Shown here: positions 18,101 through 25,408 of the stretch, piece by piece | How positions within the stretch are numbered: position 1 is the stretch's first letter | Layout of the letters: the number at the start of each line of letters is the position of its first letter | Assembly: GCA_013815465.1 (NCBI GenBank) | Contig: JACDGE010000022.1 | Coordinates: 1-32,337, forward strand | Source: Alphaproteobacteria bacterium | Lineage (GTDB): Bacteria; Pseudomonadota; Alphaproteobacteria; UBA9655 | Direction of reading: 5' to 3' | DNA length: 32,337 nt | Notes under the pieces: generated by a model | The model's database searches: none | What the model was told of the DNA's origin: nothing | What the model saw: the letters and a program-made list of their open reading frames with translations, nothing else | Made by a program: the position numbers and the translations under genes

Positions 18101-19951
18101 CCAAATATTCTTATGATGTGAAAGGGTGACAACAAAAGGAATATCACTCAAAACCTTAAAATTCATATTTTCCAAAATGGGCAAGACGTGGGAGAGAGAA
18201 ATGGGCTTCTCCAGTGCATAGACCGTAAGCCTGACATGACTGTTGTCTTTTCCCTTCCGATGGGTTAACGACGCATGAAATTGCGAATGATCAAGCGCTT
18301 TTTCAATTTCCTCAATATCTATGATAGCTTCATCTGGCGTGAAACGCTCTTGATATCCTCCGCTAAAGGCACTTCCATACTTCTCCAAAAGGTGAGAGCC
18401 CTTTGCTTCTCCATACAAAGTGATAAGAGCCTGACTCAAATGATCCCGCCATGTTAACGAAGCTTCAAGCAGTTCATCCTCAATCGCTTTTAGATCATAA
18501 GAGTGAACCCTTTTATGAAGGAAATTTAGGGTAAAATGGATACGTGCAAAAGCCATTTCCCCAAATTGGGTTTGCCAATTTGTGACCGTCCCTTGCAAGG
18601 CTTTTTCGAGAATATCTATCATTTTATTCCTGAGGGCACTATCATAACGCTCTCGCGGAACATAGACTAAGCAAGAAAAAAACCTCTCAAACCGGTCTTC
18701 ACGAATAAAAATAGTCAGACGTTGACGATTCTGAAGCTGAAGAACACCCATACATGTTTCAAATAACCATTCCTCAGAAGCTTGAAAGAGTTCGTCTCTC
18801 GGCAAAGATTCCAAAATATGAATTAAGGACTTTCCATCGTGCCATTGTTCAGAAAAGCCAGACCGCTTCAAAATATTTGAAACTTTCCGCCGTAATAAAG
18901 GAATGTCCCACACACTTTTGTTGTAAGCAACCGATGTAAAAAGACCAATAAACTGGTGAAGACCTATAATTTTTTTATCCTTATCGAGTTGCTTAATCGT
19001 AATGGAGTCCATAGGATCTCGCCGATGAACAAGAGAATTCTCACTTGTCTTCGTAATTAACATGGGATGAGAGTCAAGAATCTGTCGACGATTTATGGGT
19101 GAAAATTCTACCCCCTTAAAAATATGCGCAATTTCTTGTTTTAAAGGATCTCTTAAAATACCTAACCCTTTTATGGGAAGAAGAGAGTTCTTGAGGGTAC
19201 TTTGGCCAGAAGCAAGGGCATATTCACAATAGCCAAGGAAAGTAAAATGGTTATCTTCAATCCATTCCAGAAAAGCAATGGTTTCTTCTAACTCTTCCGC
19301 AGGTATTAAAGGAGGGTTGTTTTGCAAATCCGCTATAACTGTCTGAAGCTGCCCTCGCGTAAGTCTCCAATCTTCCACAGCAGCTTTTACATCTTGAAGA
19401 GCAAGAATAACTTCATCTTCTAGTGCCTTGAGTTTCTCAGGCGAGAAAGCTCCTAAAATTTCACAATGAATAAGAGATTCATAATTTCCTTTACGTTCTT
19501 CCTGATTAGGGGGAAAAACCGCTTTCAAATGATGAGCGCCGTCCCTCTCTATTTTCATGACAGGATGAGTCACCAAATGGGTAGAATACCCCAATCCATT
19601 AATGGCCCCTATCACAGAATCCACGAGAAATGGCATATTATCGTTAATAATTTCCACAATAGTTTGAGAACAAGGATGATCTTTTAGCTCTTGTTTCCGA
19701 TTATAAACCCGAATTTTGATAGCACCCGGGGTGCGAGTAAGACAAAATTTCCACGTGTCCAAAAGAGAGGATTCGAGGGATTCAAGAGAAACTTCTAGCA
19801 AATCTTCCAAAGCTACATTTGCGTAATAGATTTTAGAAAAAACGGCGGCAGATTCCTTAAGTGCCGGGGGCACTTTCAGGATGATGCTTTCTGCAATAGC
19901 ATCCAGAATTTGCTGGCGATTTGTTTCGTGAGTGGGTTGATGCTTCGTCAT
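15107..19951 (-). CDS. gdhB: NAD-specific glutamate dehydrogenase, 180-kDa class
   Basis: Oxidatively deaminates glutamate to 2-oxoglutarate, ammonia and NADH, feeding amino-acid carbon into the TCA cycle. 1614 aa is the usual size of the L-GDH180 family found in proteobacteria. N-terminal ACT-like regulatory modules ([19 protein letters not shown] near the start) precede the catalytic core: [42 protein letters not shown] with K853, the [15 protein letters not shown] block and the VIAEGANLG motif. A long C-terminal helical region follows. ATG at 19951 with a short upstream leader; monocistronic. In an intracellular bacterium it would let host glutamate serve as energy source (inference). Confidence 0.96.
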   Translation of the reverse strand: [1614 protein letters not shown]

Positions 19952-20058
19952 TGGGCTCTCTTTGCTTAGTTCTCATTTTTTAGTATGCCAAAAAAGGATG
20001 AGAAACGCCAAGGATTTTAGGCTTCGTTAGCCATTTTGTGGGAAGGGGCTTTATTCCT

Positions 20059-20496
20059 TCACTTGTTTTTATGGTCCTGTTTTTGGGGGCTCATCTTCGG
20101 TGGTTTCTTCTGAGGCGGGTAATTCTGTACTCCAGCAGGCGGCGTGACGCATATCGCAGAGGGATCCTCTTTACACCAATGATTGCATATTTCCGCGGGA
20201 TTATCTGGGGCGTCACTCTCACGGTACCATTGCCCGAAGAATTGAGGGTCGCGCAAGCTGGTTGGCCCTGGACCAGTAGACGCACACCAACTATCACACC
20301 CAAATTTGGTCCAGGCCCAACTATTGATACAGTACCGGCCTGACTTCCCCTTATGGAGCCCATCAGCGATGGTTCCTTTCCATCCACACAAACAATATCC
20401 CCACGCAAAAACAGGGCTAGTATTGGAGAAAAGTAGGGTGAGAGTTCCCACGACAACCAGACACATGGATTTCGCGGACAAAAAATTTTTAAACAT
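20059..20496 (-). CDS. Secreted Cys/Trp-rich small protein, unknown
   Basis: 145 aa. A clear signal peptide with cleavage near residue 31 (SPVFA). The mature protein has eight cysteines (35, 37, 56, 67, 71, 104, 108, 116) with two CX3C pairs, and many tryptophans (GWKG, SWAWTKFGCDSWC, NHWC). The last 30 residues are a Pro/Lys/Gln-rich disordered tail. The start is chosen because AAGGAG stands 6 bases upstream of ATG 20496 and the signal peptide follows; a competing frame over the same region has neither. A disulfide-rich exported protein is the best description; no family is recognised. It lies between gdhB and a tRNA and is probably monocistronic. Confidence 0.68.
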   Translation of the reverse strand: MFKNFLSAKSMCLVVVGTLTLLFSNTSPVFAWGYCLCGWKGTIADGLHKGKSGRYCINSWAWTKFGCDSWCASTGPGPTSLRDPQFFGQWYRESDAPDNPAEICNHWCKEDPSAICVTPPAGVQNYPPQKKPPKMSPQKQDHKNK

Positions 20497-20524
20497 GTTG
20501 ATCTCCTTCTATTTTGATTTCGTA

Positions 20525-20560
20525 TAACCATCATCCCTGACTGGGGTTAAATGATGGTTA
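20525..20560. promoter_or_regulatory. Inverted repeat upstream of the Cys/Trp-rich protein gene
   Basis: TAACCATCAT (20525-20534) pairs perfectly with ATGATGGTTA (20551-20560) around a 16-nt loop. It is 29 bp upstream of the ATG of the minus-strand gene, so it could be an operator or a leader hairpin. It lacks a T tract, so it is not a typical terminator. Confidence 0.4.
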
Positions 20561-20595
20561 ACAAAATCAACTATTTTAGAAGAAGCTTCATGCAC

Positions 20596-20645
20596 GGTGA
20601 GTCAGAAATGCCCGGGAAGCTCCTGTGAAAAGGTATCCTCTCACC
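20596..20645. repeat. Possible dispersed repeat, GGTGAG...CTCACC with AAAGGTATCCTC
   Basis: This 50-bp stretch is bounded by GGTGAG and its complement CTCACC, and contains GCCCGGGAAGCTCC and AAAGGTATCCTC. The 12-mer AAAGGTATCCTC recurs in reverse complement at about 23147-23158, next to another GTCATCCCCG palindrome. Two copies are thin evidence for a repeat family. Confidence 0.3.
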
Positions 20646-20707
20646 TATACGATACCGAGCTTGTTTTATCCCCTATGTTCTTGGGTTTTTATGGTGGGGT
20701 ATGTTAC

Positions 20708-20782
20708 TGGAGCGGGCGAAGGGATTTGAACCCTCGACTTCAACCTTGGCAAGGTTGCGCTCTACCCCTGAGCTACGCCCGC
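20708..20782 (-). tRNA. tRNA-Gly (GCC)
   Basis: On the minus strand the acceptor stem GCGGGCG pairs with CGCCCGC. The D-arm is TAGCTCAGGGGTAGAGC and the anticodon loop is TTGCCAA (anticodon GCC) on the stem AACC/GGTT. The T-arm is TCGAGGGTTCAAATCCCTTCG... and the CCA end is encoded. The cloverleaf closes fully. Flanking sequence has no other tRNA. Confidence 0.95.
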
Positions 20783-21039
20783 ATCGTTAAAAAAATTAAC
20801 TAGGGCCATCATAACCAGGATCAGGATCTTTTCAAGAGAAAAATGCATATCGGATTGTTCTACCCTGACTCCTTAAATTCCCCCTCTATGTAAAAAAGTT
20901 TGGTTTGATAACTTTATGCAAAGAAATGTCTGGCTCCTGGGTAATAATGAAACCTTTTCCTACTAGGTGCTCGTCAGAAAACAAGTGAACCACCAAAAGC
21001 TTCTAAATAAAATTCCTCATGGGTGAAAACATCTAAGCC

Positions 21040-22272
21040 TCAGCTAGATCTCATGGAGGGGGAAGGGAATCTCTCTTTTATCTGCCTCACGGCCATAAAA
21101 CCAATCAACGCCATTCCGATCAAATAAAAGGTAGGGCCCAAGGAGCCAAAAAGAGTGGCGAAGTGACCGCACATCAAAGGTGTTGTCCCCCCGAAGAGGG
21201 CAACGCCTAAGCACGATCCAAAGGCCACACCTGAATAGCGACATTCCGCAGGGAACAAGCTATTCAGATAGGCATTGGAAGGAGCAACGTAGGCTTCGGC
21301 AAACATCAACAGCATCATCTGGGCACTCAAAATCCACAGAAGGTTTCCTGTCCCATATATCAAAAAAACCGGAACAATCAGGCCTATTTGGCCAAGCGCT
21401 CCCCATGTCATCAATCGCTGTTGACCCACTTTATCAGAATAATGCCCCAGTACAGGCATGACGAGCACACCCATTAAGGTTACTGCCATATTCATCAACA
21501 TCAGCTCAACACTGGTTATCACTCCTTTCGCATGAAGAGTGGGATTCATATAGCCAACAATAATATAAAAAGGAACATGGATAAAACCCCCGACCCCTAT
21601 GGCTTTAAGAAAAGGGAGAGGGTAGTTTTGAACCATATCCAGAAGGGGAATCTTCCCCCTTTGATGCGTTTCACTCTCTTCAAGCACATGGCGTAAATAG
21701 AGACCAATAACCGCCACAAATCCCCCGAAGAAAAAGGGAACCCGCCAAGCCCACTCAGGCATGAACCCATTCGTGAACAGCGCACCCATGAGAGTGGCTA
21801 GAATAGCTCCTACCCCTGCTGAGGAGTTGATGAGAGCCCCTACAAAACCGCGTTTTCCCAAGGGCGTCAATTCGAGACCAAAAATAGCAGATCCATTGAC
21901 TTCTCCTCCTGCAGCAAAGCCTTGGCACAAGCGAAAGATAACGAGGAAAAGAGGAGAAAATAGACCAATTTTTTCATAAACCGGTAGCAGCCCAATCCCA
22001 ATCGTCGAAAATGCCATCAGCAAAAGCGTTCCCAAAAGAGCGCGTTTGCGACCATATTTATCCCCCCAATGACCAAAAAAAATGGCTCCCACAGGACGGG
22101 AAATGAAGCCTACAGCAAAAACCCCAAATCCCATCATCAGCGCGTTTAAGGGGTCTGTAGCTGGAAAAAAGAGAGGCGACAAAATGGAAACAAAAAAGCT
22201 GTAGAGAAAAAAATCATAGTATTCCAGCGCATTGCCAATCATAAGGGCACGTAAAATAGGGAACTTCATCAC
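21040..22272 (-). CDS. MFS transporter, metabolite:H+ symporter (ProP/KgtP-like) family
   Basis: A 12-helix inner-membrane symporter of 410 aa. IGNALEYYDFFLY at the N terminus is the hallmark of the MHS family, which transports proline/betaine, 2-oxoglutarate, citrate, shikimate and similar. The loop 2-3 motif is GHWGDKYGRKRAL (67-79), with a degenerate copy GHYSDKVGQQR in the second half. The substrate cannot be read from sequence. Legionella and Holosporales-type bacteria carry many such symporters, so host metabolite uptake is the likely role (inference). It is transcribed toward tRNA-Gly and lies 98 bp downstream of trmB. Confidence 0.9.
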   Translation of the reverse strand: MMKFPILRALMIGNALEYYDFFLYSFFVSILSPLFFPATDPLNALMMGFGVFAVGFISRPVGAIFFGHWGDKYGRKRALLGTLLLMAFSTIGIGLLPVYEKIGLFSPLFLVIFRLCQGFAAGGEVNGSAIFGLELTPLGKRGFVGALINSSAGVGAILATLMGALFTNGFMPEWAWRVPFFFGGFVAVIGLYLRHVLEESETHQRGKIPLLDMVQNYPLPFLKAIGVGGFIHVPFYIIVGYMNPTLHAKGVITSVELMLMNMAVTLMGVLVMPVLGHYSDKVGQQRLMTWGALGQIGLIVPVFLIYGTGNLLWILSAQMMLLMFAEAYVAPSNAYLNSLFPAECRYSGVAFGSCLGVALFGGTTPLMCGHFATLFGSLGPTFYLIGMALIGFMAVRQIKERFPSPSMRSS

Positions 22273-22370
22273 TTCTTCTCCTTCTTTGGGTTAATATTTT
22301 ATCCATCCGTAAAGGATAAATGGACTCCGTCCAAACTCGTATATGCCTCTATCCATTCATGAGAGCACAG

Positions 22371-23048
22371 TCATATCTTTTGGAAGACCATGTAAGCACA
22401 TCTTTTCCCCAGCGTCATCGCCTTTTGTTCATAGCGGGTCATGGGCCATTCTTCAGGTCGCTCGTTCCACGTTGATGGGTCGGCAGAAGGGGGGCCTTTG
22501 CACAATTTCAGTCGAGGATGGGGATAAAGAATAGCTTGGATTTGTTCGACATAAGAAGAATCATCGCTTGCCACATGCAACAAGGCCCCCTCCTTCATAG
22601 TTGGCAAGAGTTTATCCATAAATTCGAGTGTTATAAGACGACGGACGTGATGCCTTTTTTTGGGCCACGGGTCGGGGAATAAAATAAAAACGCGTGAGAA
22701 AAATGCGGACGGAATGTGATCCAGCAAATGACGCACGTCCTCATGCCAGATGCGTACCCGATCGTAGTCGTCGGGGGACAGATGGCTCAAGAGTTTCGCC
22801 ACTCCATTCATAAAAGGCTCGCATCCTACCATGGCAATTGAGGGATTGTGGGCCAATTGTTCGAACAGATGTTCCCCTCCCCCAAATCCAATTTCAAGCC
22901 ATATATCCGAGGGAGTGTTCTTGAAGATCTGGTGAGTCAAATCAATCCGTAAAAGGGGAAGGATATCATCATAGGCCCTTTGAGAGGTTTCTCGTAACTT
23001 ACGTGCCTTACGTCGACCAAAAGAACGGGTTAATCTGCTTTGCATCAT
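22371..23048 (-). CDS. trmB: tRNA (guanine-N7-)-methyltransferase
   Basis: Methylates G46 in the variable loop of tRNAs with S-adenosylmethionine. The family motifs are clear: WLEIGFGGGEH (SAM-binding motif I), MVGCEPF, and FPDPWPKKRHHVRR, the TrmB signature. I place the start at the tandem ATGs (23048/23045), giving MMQSRLTRSFGRRKARKL, because family members begin just before the FGRRK-type segment. The frame is open to a TTG at 23108, which would add 20 unconserved residues. No clear ribosome-binding site is seen for either start. Confidence 0.92.
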   Translation of the reverse strand: MMQSRLTRSFGRRKARKLRETSQRAYDDILPLLRIDLTHQIFKNTPSDIWLEIGFGGGEHLFEQLAHNPSIAMVGCEPFMNGVAKLLSHLSPDDYDRVRIWHEDVRHLLDHIPSAFFSRVFILFPDPWPKKRHHVRRLITLEFMDKLLPTMKEGALLHVASDDSSYVEQIQAILYPHPRLKLCKGPPSADPSTWNERPEEWPMTRYEQKAMTLGKRCAYMVFQKI

Positions 23049-23124
23049 TTGTACTATTTTTAAGGGTGGGACCCTCGTGTCCAATTGTTGTATATGAAAT
23101 TTGGGCAATCCTCACAGGCGTCAT

Positions 23125-23145
23125 CCCCGACCCGCGGAGGCGGGG
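23125..23145. terminator. GC-rich hairpin between substrate-binding protein gene and trmB
   Basis: CCCCG (23125-23129) and CGGGG (23141-23145) enclose ACCCGCGGAGG, which itself holds CCGCGG. On the minus strand it follows the substrate-binding protein stop (23167) and precedes trmB. No T run follows, so it may be a weak terminator or simply part of a GTCATCCCCG-type palindromic repeat. Confidence 0.35.
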
Positions 23146-23166
23146 AGGATACCTTTCCTGGTGCCC

Positions 23167-24105
23167 CTAAAAAACCTGGTCTGCCTTTTTTGTAAGAGAT
23201 TCGGTCATTATTACGCCCATATTTTGTGCAGCTTCAGGGTTAACAGCAAGAATCAAGTTTTCCGGGTTCTGAATGGGAAGATCTTTCACAGGGGTTCCTT
23301 TCAGAATAGAGACCACCATATCTGCAATCGCTAAACCCGAAACCCGCCAGTCAACGCCATAGGCCCCAACTGCGCCGCGACGCACAATATCTATATCACT
23401 TCCAAAGACAGGGATCTTATTATCAATACCAACTCTAATGATCGACTCAAGAGCTGAGATAACCGTGTTGTCCGTTGGCAACAGAATAGCCTGCACCTTT
23501 CCAATAAGAGTTTTAGCAGCGGAGGAAACATCACTACTTTTTGACACAGTCGCTTCCACAACTTTAATCCCCTGCTTTTCCCCGAGAGCTTTGATAGCTT
23601 CAACTTGCTTTTGAGAATTGGCTTCTCCTGAATTAAAAATAACACCGATGGATTTTAGATGGGGAACAATATCCTTAATCATTTCCATCTGTTGTTGCGG
23701 AGGAACAAAATCTGTAAGGCCTGTCACATTTTTGTGATTCGTAAGTTTTGCTGCCGTGGGATCACTGACTGCACCAAAAACAATGGGAATATCGGTTGTT
23801 GAAGCCGCAACGGCTTGTGTCATTGGCGTAGAAAGGGTGACAATAACATTCGGTGCGAGACTAACAAGTTTATGGCCGATTTGAACGGCGGTGGTTGGAT
23901 TGCCTTGAGCATTTTCATAAGTCCACGTTAGGTTTTTCCCCTCCACATATCCCTGCTTTTCAAGCCCTTCCTTTAAGCTGGTACGGAGTGTATCGAGAGC
24001 CGGATGCTGCACGATTTGCCCCACGGAAACGTGAGCAGAATCAAGAGCTTGGCTATTGCCCCCTCCAAAAAAACCAAGAAGTGATAACACACGTAGAAAC
24101 TTCAT
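23167..24105 (-). CDS. ABC-type substrate-binding protein (TrpX/YtrX-like, ABC_sub_bind family), paralogue 2
   Basis: An exported periplasmic binding protein of the family (Pfam ABC_sub_bind, formerly DUF534) that serves tryptophan/tyrosine or other small-solute ABC importers. From ATG 24105 with GGAGAG just upstream it encodes 312 aa. A signal peptide is followed by VSVGQIVQHPALDTLR, the family start, and by ENAQGNPT, TQAVAASTTDIPIVFGAVSDP and IGVIFNSGEAN. The alternative TTG at 24117 only adds MESK. It begins 15 bp after its neighbour, a close paralogue, so they form one operation. No permease or ATPase gene is adjacent; the set may be split or use another locus. Confidence 0.85.
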   Translation of the reverse strand: MKFLRVLSLLGFFGGGNSQALDSAHVSVGQIVQHPALDTLRTSLKEGLEKQGYVEGKNLTWTYENAQGNPTTAVQIGHKLVSLAPNVIVTLSTPMTQAVAASTTDIPIVFGAVSDPTAAKLTNHKNVTGLTDFVPPQQQMEMIKDIVPHLKSIGVIFNSGEANSQKQVEAIKALGEKQGIKVVEATVSKSSDVSSAAKTLIGKVQAILLPTDNTVISALESIIRVGIDNKIPVFGSDIDIVRRGAVGAYGVDWRVSGLAIADMVVSILKGTPVKDLPIQNPENLILAVNPEAAQNMGVIMTESLTKKADQVF

Positions 24106-24120
24106 TTTACTCTCCAAAAG

Positions 24121-25074
24121 TTAGCGGGCCGTCGTACAAGTTACTTTTATTTTTTCAGCAGTCTGGGGGTTAAGAGAAAATTTTAAATCCGTTGCTCTTT
24201 CCACGGGCATACTTCCCGGATTTATTCCCTTAAGAATTTTTGCAACCATGCCACCGACTTGGTTGCCCATCTGACGTTGATCATAGGCATAAGCGGCAAG
24301 AGCCCCTCGGTCAACGGAATGGGGATCACTGACAAAGAGGGGTGTCTTTGTATCCAGACACGCTTTCACAAGTGATTCAAGGCCCGAGACAACCGTATTA
24401 TCATTCCCCACAAAAATGGCCTCTACATGACCCACGAGACTGTGAGCAGCCGATTGAACATCTGCTGACTTCGAAGCTGCAGCTGTCGAGATGAGAATGT
24501 TTTTCTTCGCAGCGAGGGTTTTTAATGTCACAATCATAGAGGCGCTATTCGCTTCTCCAGGATTATAAACAACACCGAGGATTTTTAATTGGGGGATACA
24601 GGCTTCTATAAAATTCATTTGTTCAAGGAGGGGTGGCGTATCAGCGACCCCTGTTACATTCCCCCCTGGGTGCTCTAAAGAAGAAACAATACTCGCGCCT
24701 ACAGGATCAGAAATGGCAGCAAAAATAATAGGGGTTTTTTTTATTTGATGCACCACTGCTTGAGCTGAAGGGGTGGAAATCGGAACAACCGCATCAAGAG
24801 GCAAGCTTGCAAATTTTTGAGCAATTTGAGTCGCCATAATTGGATTGCCCTGAGCGCTCTCGAAAATAATGGTAAGATTTTGATCTTTTACAAATCCTTG
24901 TTTTGCCAGCTCTTCTATGATCCCTTCCCGAATAGCGTCCAGTGAAGGATGATCAACGATTTGGGTTATGCCAATTGTTTTATTGTTATCGGCAACCGTA
25001 GAAAAGGGGACAAGAACTCCGATAAAAAGAATGAAAAACTTAAGATTTTTTTGTAAGAAGTTTAAATGTGTCAT
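24121..25074 (-). CDS. ABC-type substrate-binding protein (TrpX-like, ABC_sub_bind family), paralogue 1
   Basis: 317 aa with a signal peptide (cleavage near FSTVAD). It carries the same landmarks as the next gene: IGITQIVDHPSLDAIREG, ESAQGNPIMATQIAQK, TPIIFAAISDPVGASI, LGVVYNPGEANS and the C-terminal GSMPVERATDLKFSLNPQTAEKI. The pair are tandem duplicates that have diverged strongly, suggesting different ligands. It is the first gene of the pair; 240 bp of AT-rich sequence separate it from the divergent tRNA-Pro, enough for promoters both ways. Which amino acid or other solute is bound cannot be told from sequence. Confidence 0.86.
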   Translation of the reverse strand: MTHLNFLQKNLKFFILFIGVLVPFSTVADNNKTIGITQIVDHPSLDAIREGIIEELAKQGFVKDQNLTIIFESAQGNPIMATQIAQKFASLPLDAVVPISTPSAQAVVHQIKKTPIIFAAISDPVGASIVSSLEHPGGNVTGVADTPPLLEQMNFIEACIPQLKILGVVYNPGEANSASMIVTLKTLAAKKNILISTAAASKSADVQSAAHSLVGHVEAIFVGNDNTVVSGLESLVKACLDTKTPLFVSDPHSVDRGALAAYAYDQRQMGNQVGGMVAKILKGINPGSMPVERATDLKFSLNPQTAEKIKVTCTTAR

Positions 25075-25315
25075 TGTTTTGGTTCTCTCTTGGATACAAA
25101 TAGGTTGAATAACGATAAGGAATAAAATCGTTTACCAACGCCAATAAAGAGCAGCTCTATAAGAATTTTTTTTAATTATATTCATTACTCACCCCTCTTT
25201 TTTCTCAATGACTATCATATCATCTTAAAGAGAAAGAAACCTAATCGTCAAGTGCCTTAAAAGAAAAAAAGAATCCCTTGCCCCAAAGAACGAAGTAAGA
25301 TATATACATCTTATT

Positions 25316-25392
25316 CGGGGTGTAGCGCAGCCTGGTAGCGCGCCTGGTTTGGGACCAGGATGTCGGGGGTTCAAATCCTCTCACCCCGACCA
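25316..25392 (+). tRNA. tRNA-Pro (TGG)
   Basis: The acceptor stem CGGGGTG pairs with CACCCCG. The D-arm is TAGCGCAGCCTGGTAGCGC. The anticodon stem CCTGG/CCAGG encloses the loop TTTGGGA (anticodon TGG). The T-arm is GGGGGTTCAAATCCTCTC and CCA is encoded. 77 nt. It stands 16 bp upstream of the ATP:ADP translocase gene. Confidence 0.96.
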
Positions 25393-25408
25393 TTAGTGGT
25401 AGCAAAAA

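Noticed and set aside
20091-20534. A 147-aa ORF on the minus strand overlapping the Cys/Trp-rich protein gene
   Set aside because: It lacks a signal peptide and ribosome-binding site; the overlapping frame from 20496 has both and shows a clear Cys pattern.
23049-23108. A longer trmB start at TTG 23108
   Set aside because: It adds 20 residues not typical of the family, and the only GAGGA is directly against the TTG with no spacing.
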